Shown here: piece after piece, positions 5,818 to 11,615 of the stretch
Layout of the letters: each line of letters begins with the position of its first letter
How positions within the stretch are numbered: position 1 is the stretch's first letter
NCBI GenBank assembly: GCA_905193995.1
Contig: CAJJQT010000036.1
Location: 1-11,615 of the forward strand
Length of the DNA stretch: 11,615 nt
Source of the DNA: an uncultured Porphyromonadaceae bacterium
GTDB taxonomy: Bacteria; Bacteroidota; Bacteroidia; Bacteroidales; Muribaculaceae
Direction: 5' to 3'
Notes under the pieces: generated by a model
What the model was told of the DNA's origin: nothing
Databases searched by the model: none
The model's input: only the letters and a program-made list of their open reading frames with translations
Translations under genes and position numbers: made by a program

Positions 5818-7878
5818 ATGAAAAGTGAACTAATCGTAGATGTTCAGCCCTCCGAGGTGTCGATTGCCCTTCTCGAGGATTCGAGACTGGTATCGCTGCA
5901 GAAGGAAGCGCGCAACATCTCCTACGCTGTAGGTGACATTTACCTGGCAAAGGTCAAGAAGCTGATGCCCGGCCTAAATGCTGCCTTTGTCAATGTCGGC
6001 TACGAGAAGGATGCATTCCTCCACTATTTAGATCTCGGGGCTCACTTCGGCTCTTACGAAGCATATCTGAAAGCCCTGCTCGACGGCGACGGCAAGAAGG
6101 TGCCGTCGGTCGAGAAAATGAACCGCCTGCCCGATATCGACAAGAACGGCACTGTCTCCGACACACTCAAGCAGGGCCAGGAACTCCTGGTGCAGATCGT
6201 CAAGGAGCCTATCTCGTCGAAAGGCCCGCGCCTGACCACCGACATCACTTTCACCGGCCGTTTCATGGTGCTCATTCCCTTCAGCGACAAGATTTCCATT
6301 TCGCAGAAAATCAAGTCGACCGAGGAGAAGATGCGTCTGCGCCAGCTCATTGAGAGCATAAAGCCCCGCAATTTCGGCGTGATAGTACGCACGTCGGCCG
6401 AAGGAAAGCGCGTGGCCGAGCTGATCAACGAGCTCAAGACTCTGGTCAACTGCTGGAACACCACTGTGGCCAAGGCGCAGAAAGCGAAAGCTCCCGCACT
6501 CGTTTTCGAGGAGGAGAGCCGTATCGTCGGCATGCTGCGCGATGTGTTCAGTCCCTCGTTTGAGTCGATACACGTCAACGACGAGGATACTTTCCACCAG
6601 ATCAAGAACTATGTGTCACTCATAGCGCCCGACCGCGCCGACATCGTGAAGCTCTATGCCAGACAGGAGCCGATTTTCGACACGTTCTCGATCACGAGAC
6701 AGATCAAATCGTCGTTCGGCAAGACTGTGTCGTTCCGTTCCGGCGCTTACATCATCATCGAGAGCACCGAGGCGCTCCATGTGGTTGACGTCAACTCCGG
6801 CAACCGCTCGCGTGCGGCCAACGATCAGGAGAGCAATGCCCTCGAGGTAAATCTCCGTGCCGCCGACGAGATTGCCCGCCAGCTGCGTCTGCGCGACATG
6901 GGCGGGATTATCGTCGTCGATTTTATCGACATGAGCAAGGGCGAGCACCGCCAGCAGCTTTACGAGCACATGCGCGAGGTGATGGCCAACGATCGCGCCC
7001 GTCACAACATTCTGCCCCTTAGTAAGTTCGGTCTGATGCAGATAACGCGACAGCGCGTCCGTCCGGCTCTCGACATCACCACGTCCGAAAACTGTCCCTG
7101 CTGTTTCGGCAAAGGCGAGATACAGCCTTCGCTGCTCTTCACCGACACGCTTTTCGAGAAACTCGATTATCTGGTCAACACACTTCAGGTCACTGATTTC
7201 GTGATGTATATCCATCCGTTTGTCGACGCTTACATCAAGCGCGGCTGGCTTACCTCGATCTACCGCAAGTGGCGCCGTTCGCTCGGCGGTAAATTCAAGA
7301 TATTGCCTGACGAATCGCTGGCATACCTCCAGTACAGAGTTATCGACAAGGACCGCAACGAAATTGAACTGAAGGACGAGAAGGACATGGAGACGTCCTC
7401 CGTCGAGAAAGTAAAGAACAAGGCCAGGAACCGCGGCGAGAACGCCGAGGAAGAACCGGCCGCCGAGGCCAAGCCTCAACCGGCGCCCGGAATGGGCGAG
7501 AGCAAGTCGGCCAAGTCGCGTCGTCGCAAACGCCTGCGCAAGGAGGCTGAGGCAGCCGCGGCAGCCGCGGCCGTAGCTGAATCAGGAACGCCCGTCGCTG
7601 ATGCACCTGCTGCAGATGTACCCGCCGCTGAGTCTTCCTCCGCTGTAGGGCTGCACCCCGGAGCAGCCGATGCCGCATCTGCTTCCGCCGCAGACGACGC
7701 CGCAGCCGAATCCGCGCCCAAACCCAAGCGTCCGCGCCGTCCGCGCAAGAAGGCCGACTCTGCGGCTTCTGACAGCGGCGCCGGCGACGCCGCCGTCACG
7801 AATCCCGCCAAGGCCGAGCCTGTGCTCGCCTTGCCGCCATTCGAGTCTCCGTCCGAAACAAGATCTAATGAGGAATAA
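5818..7878 (+). CDS. rng: Ribonuclease E/G family endoribonuclease
   Basis: A 686-residue protein. Residues 36 to about 150 hold the S1-type RNA-binding domain (GDIYLAKVKKLMPGLNAAFVN). The catalytic DNase I-like region carries VVDVNSG with D324 and GGIIVVDFIDM with D368; these match the magnesium-binding D303/D346 of E. coli RNase E. The zinc-link C426-P-C-C429, which joins two subunits in RNase E, follows in ENCPCCFGKG. The core ends near residue 515. RNase E/G cuts single-stranded RNA, preferring 5'-monophosphate ends, and serves in rRNA processing and mRNA decay. Residues about 525-686 are a low-complexity tail rich in Ala, Pro, Lys and Arg with basic blocks SRRRKRLRK (567-575) and KPKRPRRPRKK (635-645). 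Classical RNase G lacks such a tail, so this may be an RNA- or partner-binding region like that of RNase E. The start is supported by the conserved N-terminus MKSELIVD. Confidence 0.93.
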   Translation: MKSELIVDVQPSEVSIALLEDSRLVSLQKEARNISYAVGDIYLAKVKKLMPGLNAAFVNVGYEKDAFLHYLDLGAHFGSYEAYLKALLDGDGKKVPSVEKMNRLPDIDKNGTVSDTLKQGQELLVQIVKEPISSKGPRLTTDITFTGRFMVLIPFSDKISISQKIKSTEEKMRLRQLIESIKPRNFGVIVRTSAEGKRVAELINELKTLVNCWNTTVAKAQKAKAPALVFEEESRIVGMLRDVFSPSFESIHVNDEDTFHQIKNYVSLIAPDRADIVKLYARQEPIFDTFSITRQIKSSFGKTVSFRSGAYIIIESTEALHVVDVNSGNRSRAANDQESNALEVNLRAADEIARQLRLRDMGGIIVVDFIDMSKGEHRQQLYEHMREVMANDRARHNILPLSKFGLMQITRQRVRPALDITTSENCPCCFGKGEIQPSLLFTDTLFEKLDYLVNTLQVTDFVMYIHPFVDAYIKRGWLTSIYRKWRRSLGGKFKILPDESLAYLQYRVIDKDRNEIELKDEKDMETSSVEKVKNKARNRGENAEEEPAAEAKPQPAPGMGESKSAKSRRRKRLRKEAEAAAAAAAVAESGTPVADAPAADVPAAESSSAVGLHPGAADAASASAADDAAAESAPKPKRPRRPRKKADSAASDSGAGDAAVTNPAKAEPVLALPPFESPSETRSNEE

Positions 7879-7909
7879 TTCAATCCCGTATCCGTAGAAT
7901 ACCGATGTA

Positions 7910-7944
7910 CGTCGCCCGGCCCGCAGCCGGGCGATGCTTTTTTT
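7910..7944 (+). terminator. Intrinsic terminator of RNase E/G
   Basis: The stem core CGCCCGGC (7913-7920)/GCCGGGCG (7926-7933) extends to 11 pairs at 7910-7936 with one G-U pair and a five-base loop. After one unpaired base (C7937) comes T7 (7938-7944). It lies 31 nt after the stop codon. Confidence 0.9.
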
Positions 7945-7954
7945 CGGACTGACG

Positions 7955-8113
7955 GCAAACAAAAAACGGACGATCTTCTCAGACCATCCGTTTTTTGTAA
8001 ACATACTGTGTACTTAATGTTAGATTAATATGTCTATTCCAGATCTTTGATTAAATTCCACTATGACGTGTGTAGTATTTTCTATGAAAAAGCATAGGTT
8101 GTCGTTTCATTTC
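7955..8113 (-). ncRNA. Candidate small RNA transcribed from its own promoter
   Basis: A near-consensus minus-strand promoter (8119-8148) and an intrinsic terminator (7959-7998) define a free-standing transcript of about 155 nt between RNase E/G and the amylase. Near its 5' end is a stem-loop CTATG/CATAG (8082-8086, 8093-8097) with loop CTTTTT on the RNA strand, and it ends in the strong terminator hairpin. It matches no RNA family I know; it does not have the long-hairpin layout of 6S RNA. A 19-codon reading frame (8051-8110, MKRQPMLFHRKYYTRHSGI) begins within a few bases of the predicted 5' end, so the product might instead be a very small basic peptide. The boundaries are estimates. Transcription is inferred from the promoter and terminator. 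Confidence 0.45.
7959..7998. terminator. Bidirectional intrinsic terminator
   Basis: Perfect 12-bp arms ACAAAAAACGGA (7959-7970) and TCCGTTTTTTGT (7987-7998) around a 16-base interior that can pair further with mismatches (GATCT/AGACC). Each strand ends the hairpin with six T residues. On the plus strand it backs up the RNase E/G terminator; on the minus strand it would end the short RNA started near 8113. Confidence 0.8.
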
Positions 8114-8118
8114 CGATG

Positions 8119-8148
8119 CAAAGTTAAGCATAAAATTTTATTTGTCAA
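8119..8148 (-). promoter_or_regulatory. Strong promoter of the candidate small RNA
   Basis: The minus strand reads TTG (8146-8148), exactly 19 nt, then TAACTTTG (8119-8126), an exact TAnnTTTG box followed by C-A. The spacer contains a 12-bp perfect AT palindrome ATAAAATTTTAT (8130-8141). It is one of the best matches to the Bacteroidetes promoter in this window, yet no annotated gene lies downstream of it. Confidence 0.7.
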
Positions 8149-8460
8149 TACCCCCCTCGGAGGTGACGGCCGGATTGCATCCGAACGTTTTTAAGCAAAT
8201 ATTCAATAAAATCAGTTGTTTTTTAATTAAAATCAATGTAAAATGGTGCGAAATTGTTACAATTATGTGTAAACGCTTAATATTTTCCATAATGTTAATT
8301 TGAGTTAAAACTAATAGTGTTGCTAACTATATGTTGTAAAACATAATTATACAATGGCGTTTTAGATGCTTTTGCTGTCTTTTTGATTGATTTCGGCATA
8401 ATTGCCTCAGATGTCGGAGCGGTGCCGCTTTCAGATTGGCAGTAAAATGCCCGGCGAATG
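8149..8460. other. AT-rich intergenic stretch without a recognisable gene
   Basis: About 310 bases, markedly more AT-rich than the flanking genes, with frequent stops in all frames. One small hairpin, CGGAT/ATCCG (8171-8175, 8179-8183), is followed by AACG and a T5 run (8188-8192) and could be a weak plus-strand terminator, but I see no plus-strand promoter that would need it. I recognise no tRNA, riboswitch or mobile-element end here. Confidence 0.5.
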
Positions 8461-8503
8461 GCAAAATGAAAGCGCCGGATGTCCGTCTGGGGACTTCCGG
8501 CGC
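8461..8503 (-). terminator. Intrinsic terminator of the amylase gene
   Basis: GCGCCGGA (8472-8479) pairs with TCCGGCGC (8496-8503). After a T-T mismatch, an inner GTCC/GGAC stem (8481-8484, 8491-8494) closes on a six-base loop. On the minus strand the hairpin is followed by TTTCATTTTGC. It begins 22 nt after the amylase stop codon. Confidence 0.85.
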
Positions 8504-8525
8504 AGTATGCGGAAATGTGTTACTT

Positions 8526-9947
8526 TCAGATTGAATACAGGATGTAGGATGTCAGCGGAGCGAGCTTGCCTTCAAGCTTGCCTTTCTTTACTGTGAATTT
8601 CTCGCCGCTTACGGCGTCGGTGTACTGCCCGTCGGGAAGTGTGGTCTGCATTTTGGCTTTCTGTTCCTTGGAGCTGAAGTTGATGAGCGCTGCGCCGGCA
8701 TCGCCGCGGCAGATCTCGACGACGGCGTCATCGGCGCCGGTGTATATCGTCTCGGCCTGGCCGCTCATGGCGCTGCGGAAGTTGTTGGCGGCAACAACTT
8801 CGGGATGCTTGAACTCATCGTTGCCGCGGGCGCCGATGCGGTTGTTGCCCCAGTAGTTCTCGCGGGTGCTGCCGGCGGGGCGGCTGTAGAACAGCGGGCG
8901 TCCGTGCTGGCGTGCAGTCAGAAATACCCAGCCCATGCGCATCTGCTCGTCGGTCATGTCGGCCGACTCGTGCGCGTTGCAGTATGTGTCGTGGCTTTCG
9001 ACCCATGTGACGAGGCGGTCGGGAGTCATGGTGTGGTGCCAGTTGGTCAGCAGGTCCTGATCGACCTTGCCTGCGCGGAGAGCGTCGCGCAGCTCGTGGC
9101 CATAGGCGCTTGCCGTGAGGTCCATGTATTCGGCATATCCGGCTTCCGGCACGTTGCGGTCCTGAAGCACCTCGCCGTAAATATAGAGGCTGTCGGGCAT
9201 CAGCAGCGACAATCCCTTGACACCCTCACGGCCCGTGGCTACGTCCCAGAAATTGTTTACCGTGGCTTTCGGGTCCAGCGGGTCAGAAGGAAGGCCGATG
9301 TGCTTGGCCGTGTCGTAGCGGAAGCCGCGTGCGCCGAGATTGATCAGATCATTAACGTACTGCAGGTAGTAGTACTGGAAGTCGGGATTCTCGGTGTTTA
9401 CGTCGGGAAGACCGCCCATCTCGCCGGTGGTGCACTGCAGGCGGTCGTTATAGTCGGTGATGGGTTTGAATCCATTGGCGTGGTAGAGGTTCTGATGGCC
9501 GCCCACGGCGTTGTCGAGGCCCGGCAGCACGGCTGAGTCATCGATGGCCGTATGGTTGGGCAATACGTCCACTATCACCTGTACGCCGTAGACGTAGGCA
9601 CTGTCGCACATGGCGCGGAAGTCGTCGCGGGTGCCGAGCATATAGTTGCCGATAGTCCAGTCCGTAGGCTGATAGTAATAATACCACTTGCCCATGACCG
9701 AGTCGCCGGGCTCGCTGAACAGGGCCATGCCGCCTCCGTCGCCGACATAGCAGGCCTGGACGGGCGAAGTCTGTACGAAGGTGTAGCCGGCCTCGGCGAT
9801 GTCCTTCATGTTGGCGGCGATGGTGTCGAGCGACCATGACCATGCATGGAGAATTACATCGTCCTCCGTCGGTGCAGTTGCGGGAGTGTTTGCGTATGCG
9901 GCCGGGGCGCAGGCCATCAGGCCGATCAGCATGTGAGTGATTTTCAT
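8526..9947 (-). CDS. Secreted alpha-amylase, GH13 family (AmyE-like, GH13_28 type)
   Basis: A 473-residue glycoside hydrolase that should cut internal alpha-1,4 bonds in starch or glycogen-like glucans. All four GH13 signature regions are present: DVLPNH (127-132); GFRYDTAKH with nucleophile D212; YGEVLQD with acid/base E259; and VESHDTY with transition-state D320. The string TWVESHDTY, the preceding YMDLTASAYGHELRDAL and the later RPAG resemble Bacillus AmyE, which supports subfamily GH13_28. A short beta domain (about 400-473) ends the protein. The N-terminus is a signal peptide, probably cut after AYA (19). A Cys at 13 (LMAC) could be read as a lipobox, but the signal would then be very short and no acidic export signal follows. 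No SusC/SusD-type transport genes flank it, so it stands as a single gene with its own promoter and terminator. Confidence 0.92.
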   Translation of the reverse strand: MKITHMLIGLMACAPAAYANTPATAPTEDDVILHAWSWSLDTIAANMKDIAEAGYTFVQTSPVQACYVGDGGGMALFSEPGDSVMGKWYYYYQPTDWTIGNYMLGTRDDFRAMCDSAYVYGVQVIVDVLPNHTAIDDSAVLPGLDNAVGGHQNLYHANGFKPITDYNDRLQCTTGEMGGLPDVNTENPDFQYYYLQYVNDLINLGARGFRYDTAKHIGLPSDPLDPKATVNNFWDVATGREGVKGLSLLMPDSLYIYGEVLQDRNVPEAGYAEYMDLTASAYGHELRDALRAGKVDQDLLTNWHHTMTPDRLVTWVESHDTYCNAHESADMTDEQMRMGWVFLTARQHGRPLFYSRPAGSTRENYWGNNRIGARGNDEFKHPEVVAANNFRSAMSGQAETIYTGADDAVVEICRGDAGAALINFSSKEQKAKMQTTLPDGQYTDAVSGEKFTVKKGKLEGKLAPLTSYILYSI

Positions 9948-9987
9948 GTGTTATGCAGAAAAAGTTAAGTATGTATAAAATCGGATG

Positions 9988-10019
9988 CAAATTTAACGAA
10001 ATGCTTTAACTAAAACAAA
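9988..10019 (-). promoter_or_regulatory. Amylase promoter
   Basis: The minus strand reads TTTG (10016-10019), 20 nt, then TAAATTTG (9988-9995). This is an exact match to both Bacteroidetes promoter elements. It predicts a leader of about 35 nt before the ATG at 9947 and supports that start codon. Confidence 0.75.
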
Positions 10020-10090
10020 CACACATCTCTATAAAGTTTTATTTATGGTGATTTTTCACCATGAATGCGATAAAAAATCGGGAAAATATA

Positions 10091-10120
10091 TTGAATTTTG
10101 GAAAATAATATGTACTTTTG
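10091..10120 (+). promoter_or_regulatory. Promoter of the coiled-coil/zapA cluster
   Basis: TTG (10091-10093), exactly 19 nt, then TACTTTTG (10113-10120). Transcription would start near 10126. This falls downstream of possible earlier start codons (TTG at 10098, ATG at 10110) and so favours the ATG at 10137 for the first gene. Confidence 0.65.
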
Positions 10121-10136
10121 TGAAAATTTGCGAAAA

Positions 10137-10430
10137 ATGCACTCTGACCTTCAGCAACAGATCGAGCGGGTGCGGGCCAAGACACTCGTACTGTCGGAGA
10201 AGTACATGATGATGAAAGCTTCTCTTGAGGAGGCTCGCGCTCAGATCACGGAGCTCAAGGCGAAGGTAATGTCGCGCGACAAGACTATCCAGGACCTGCG
10301 GGCGAAGGCCGAGTATCTGTCAGTCGCGTCGATTATCGAGCACGATGCCGGTTCGGTGGAGGCTTCCAGAGCCATTATTGCGGATTTGCTGAGAGAAGTC
10401 GACCGATGTATCAGGGATCTCGTCGAGTGA
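10137..10430 (+). CDS. Small coiled-coil protein upstream of ZapA
   Basis: A 97-residue protein starting MHSDLQQQIERVRAKT. Residues 1 to about 57 show a strong heptad-like pattern of a parallel coiled coil (LQQQIERVRAKTLVLSEKY, then LEEARAQITELKAKV). The remainder (about 58-97) is helical with an acidic/hydrophobic end (LLREVDRCIRDLVE). I chose the ATG at 10137 because the promoter predicts a transcript beginning near 10126; a longer reading would start inside the promoter. I do not recognise the family. It is 26 nt upstream of zapA and probably co-transcribed, so a role in cell division as a ZapA partner, loosely comparable to the coiled-coil protein ZapB of E. coli, is a reasonable guess but is not shown by sequence. 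Confidence 0.75.
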   Translation: MHSDLQQQIERVRAKTLVLSEKYMMMKASLEEARAQITELKAKVMSRDKTIQDLRAKAEYLSVASIIEHDAGSVEASRAIIADLLREVDRCIRDLVE

Positions 10431-10456
10431 ACGGTACATGGCGGCTTTGCTGAATT

Positions 10457-10753
10457 ATGAATGAAGAAAAGAAACATAGATTTACCGCTCAGATAGCTGA
10501 TTTGGAGCCGTTTGTCTTCAATCTCACCCTTGAGGAGGAAGCCATTTTCCGCAAGGCGGCATTTCATGTGAATGAGCTGTACAACAAGATGATGGCCGAA
10601 ACGGTCAATAAGTCTTCGGCTTACGTGCTGGCCAAGGTGGCTCTGGCTTTCGCCGAACTCTCCTACCGCAAGTCGGATCAGCTTTCGGAGCAGTCGCGTC
10701 TGCTCGCCGACTTCGAGAAGACGCTTGACGGCCTGTTGCTCGCCGGCGAATAG
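10457..10753 (+). CDS. zapA: Cell division protein ZapA
   Basis: A 98-residue protein of typical ZapA length. It has a short N-terminal beta region (RFTAQIADLEPFVFNLTLEEE) followed by EEEAIFRKAAFHVNELYNKM, the conserved ZapA pattern in which a helix begins after the beta sheet, and a long C-terminal helix (about 50-95) that forms the dimer/tetramer coiled coil. ZapA binds FtsZ in the cytoplasm and bundles protofilaments at the division ring. It follows the coiled-coil gene by 26 nt and precedes RNase Y by 160 nt; I recall the zapA-rny order from other Bacteroidetes. Sequence conservation in this family is low, but size, pattern and context agree. Confidence 0.85.
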   Translation: MNEEKKHRFTAQIADLEPFVFNLTLEEEAIFRKAAFHVNELYNKMMAETVNKSSAYVLAKVALAFAELSYRKSDQLSEQSRLLADFEKTLDGLLLAGE

Positions 10754-10785
10754 CCGATGGGCCGACCCGTGTTTCCCGCTTTTTT
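10744..10785 (+). terminator. Weak terminator-like structure after zapA
   Basis: Two short stems, CGGC/GCCG (10744-10747, 10753-10756) across the zapA stop codon and GGG/CCC (10759-10761, 10766-10768), precede a T6 run (10780-10785). The spacing from stem to T-run is long, so termination would be inefficient at best. Confidence 0.3.
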
Positions 10786-10913
10786 CATAATGAGGCAAAA
10801 TGTGGCTGCCGCGAGCGGCTTCTTTCACACGGCGACGTCACGGAGGTGACGCCCGGTGCGAACAGAAACTTAGTATAAACCCATATAGATCATCTCTTTA
10901 ATAAACTTACCAA
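10786..10913 (+). promoter_or_regulatory. Structured leader of RNase Y
   Basis: This 128-base stretch before the rny start codon holds a small stem GCCG/CGGC (10808-10811, 10816-10819) and a stem CGTCA/TGACG (10836-10840, 10847-10851) with loop CGGAGG, which would present a GGAGG sequence. The last 50 bases are AT-rich and lead to the ATG at 10914. I find no TAnnTTTG box, so rny is either read through from the zapA promoter or uses a promoter I cannot recognise. Confidence 0.4.
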
Positions 10914-11615
10914 ATGGAAATAATCATAAATATAGCGATTGGCGTTGTTGCAGCCGTCATCGGTGTGGCAGCGACTCTTATCGCGCAGCGACGTATGGCA
11001 CAGACACGTGCCAAGACCATTCTGGCCGATGCCGAGCGCGAGGCCGAAGACATGAAGCGCAACAAGCTGCTTGAAGGCCGCGAGGAAGTGCTCAGGATCA
11101 CAGCCGAAGCAGAGAAGCAGGCCAACCAGCGTCTGGCCAAGGTGCAGTCGGCCGAGGCGCGTCAGAAGCAGCGTGAGCTGCAGCTCAACCAGCAGCAGAG
11201 CGAGAACGCACGCGCACGCAACGAGGTCGACACTGCCCGTCAGGCTCTCGATGCCCAGTCTGCCGCTCTAACCGCGCGCAAGGAGGAGGTCGACCGTCTT
11301 CACGCCCAGGCTATCGAACAGCTCGAACACATATCGGGCCTGTCGTCGGTCGAAGCGCGCGACAAACTCGTCGAATCGCTTAAGGATGAGGCCAAGACGG
11401 CTGCCGCTTCATATATCAATGACATCATGGACGACGCCAAGATGACTGCCAACAAAGAGGCCAAGCGCATCGTGGTGCAGAGCATCCAGCGCGTGGCCCC
11501 CGAGACAGCCATCGAGAACTCCGTCACCGTATTCCACATCGACTCTGATGAGATCAAAGGACGCATTATCGGCCGCGAGGGCCGCAATATCCGCGCACTG
11601 GAGGCTGCTACCGGC
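10914..11615 (+). CDS. rny: Ribonuclease Y, N-terminal part (cut by window end)
   Basis: The first 234 codons of a gene that continues past the right edge. Residues 3-23 (IIINIAIGVVAAVIGVAATLI) form the single N-terminal membrane anchor. Residues about 25-200 are a long, highly charged coiled coil (repeated AEREAED, EAEKQAN, QRELQLNQQQSEN). The KH RNA-binding domain begins with IKGRIIGREGRNIR (214-227), the classical GxxG signature. The HD-type catalytic domain is expected beyond the window. RNase Y is a membrane-bound endoribonuclease that starts decay of many mRNAs, named from Bacillus and also present in Bacteroidetes. It follows zapA and may belong to the same operon. The frame is open throughout with no sign of a frameshift. 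Confidence 0.93.
   Translation, partial: MEIIINIAIGVVAAVIGVAATLIAQRRMAQTRAKTILADAEREAEDMKRNKLLEGREEVLRITAEAEKQANQRLAKVQSAEARQKQRELQLNQQQSENARARNEVDTARQALDAQSAALTARKEEVDRLHAQAIEQLEHISGLSSVEARDKLVESLKDEAKTAAASYINDIMDDAKMTANKEAKRIVVQSIQRVAPETAIENSVTVFHIDSDEIKGRIIGREGRNIRALEAATG

Noticed and set aside
6616..7479. 287-residue minus-strand frame opposite RNase E/G
   Set aside because: Antisense shadow produced by third-position GC bias. The sense frame carries every RNase E/G catalytic motif.
7582..8004. 140-residue minus-strand frame starting MFTKNGWSEKIVRF
   Set aside because: It runs through the terminator at 7959-7998 and the rng terminator, then antisense through the rng tail. Its sequence is largely the reverse of the hairpin arms, so it is unlikely to be a protein.
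8402..8596. 64-residue plus-strand frame after the AT-rich gap
   Set aside because: It crosses the amylase terminator hairpin and the end of the amylase gene on the opposite strand, and has no promoter or family features.
8805..9536. 243-residue plus-strand frame opposite the amylase
   Set aside because: Antisense shadow with no recognisable domain; the amylase frame has all four GH13 motifs.
9948..9967. Lipoprotein reading of the amylase signal (LMAC at residues 10-13)
   Set aside because: The signal would be only 12 residues with Met at -2 and no acidic export signal after the Cys. An AYA cleavage site at 17-19 fits better, so the lipoprotein reading is kept only as an alternative.
8158..10851. 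Shared 11-mer CGGAGGTGACG at 8158-8168 and 10841-10851
   Set aside because: Several chance 11-base matches are expected in a window this size, and the flanks differ. Only the second copy sits in a stem-loop.
10754..10913. 6S RNA gene next to zapA, as in enterobacteria
   Set aside because: The gap is too short, and the sequence does not form the long hairpin with a central bubble that 6S RNA needs.
1..11615. Insertion sequences, phage genes, CRISPR arrays or defence systems
   Set aside because: I looked for transposase motifs, paired terminal repeats, regularly spaced repeats and atypical gene blocks and saw none; the genes are mostly conserved core functions.

Overview
The window looks like chromosomal DNA of a fairly GC-rich member of the Bacteroidales, most likely a gut Muribaculaceae-type organism. 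The evidence is the promoters, which have Bacteroidetes form (a TTG/TTTG element about 19-20 nt upstream of a TAnnTTTG box), the A-rich leaders without clear Shine-Dalgarno sequences, and the gene content: an M16 peptidase with two M16 domains, a Bacteroidetes-type HU, a tiny COX24/bS22-like gene beside RNase E/G, and ZapA next to RNase Y. The family-level placement is inference. I see no insertion sequence, phage gene, CRISPR array, tRNA or rRNA; this is mostly core genome.

Layout. The left end holds the first 19 codons of a leftward gene, probably nagA (1-58), with its promoter. An outer-membrane porin (189-1214) and a large periplasmic M16 metalloprotease (1310-4129) follow, both on the minus strand; the protease terminator abuts the porin promoter. 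A divergent intergenic region (4130-4350) leads to a rightward six-helix membrane protein (4351-4980). Next is a rightward cluster: HU-family DNA-binding protein (5176-5457), a 30-residue basic bS22/COX24-like ribosome-associated protein (5525-5617), and RNase E/G (5818-7878). Between the last two is a 200-base region with four predicted hairpins, one a terminator with eight T residues, and no recognisable promoter after it. From 7879 to 8525 there is no protein gene, but there are two terminators and a well-formed minus-strand promoter that would produce a short, self-contained RNA of about 155 nt. A leftward secreted alpha-amylase of the AmyE type (8526-9947) follows, then a rightward cell-division/RNA-decay cluster: a small coiled-coil protein (10137-10430), ZapA (10457-10753) and the first 234 codons of RNase Y (10914 to the window end).

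How the genes work together. The two RNA-decay endonucleases, RNase E/G and RNase Y, lie about 3 kb apart, each behind an unusually structured, promoter-poor leader. This suggests post-transcriptional or attenuation control of both. The HU-bS22-RNase E/G group joins nucleoid, ribosome and RNA processing functions. The amylase stands alone, without SusC/SusD partners. The best candidates for undescribed biology are the RNase E/G leader and the small RNA at about 7955-8113.
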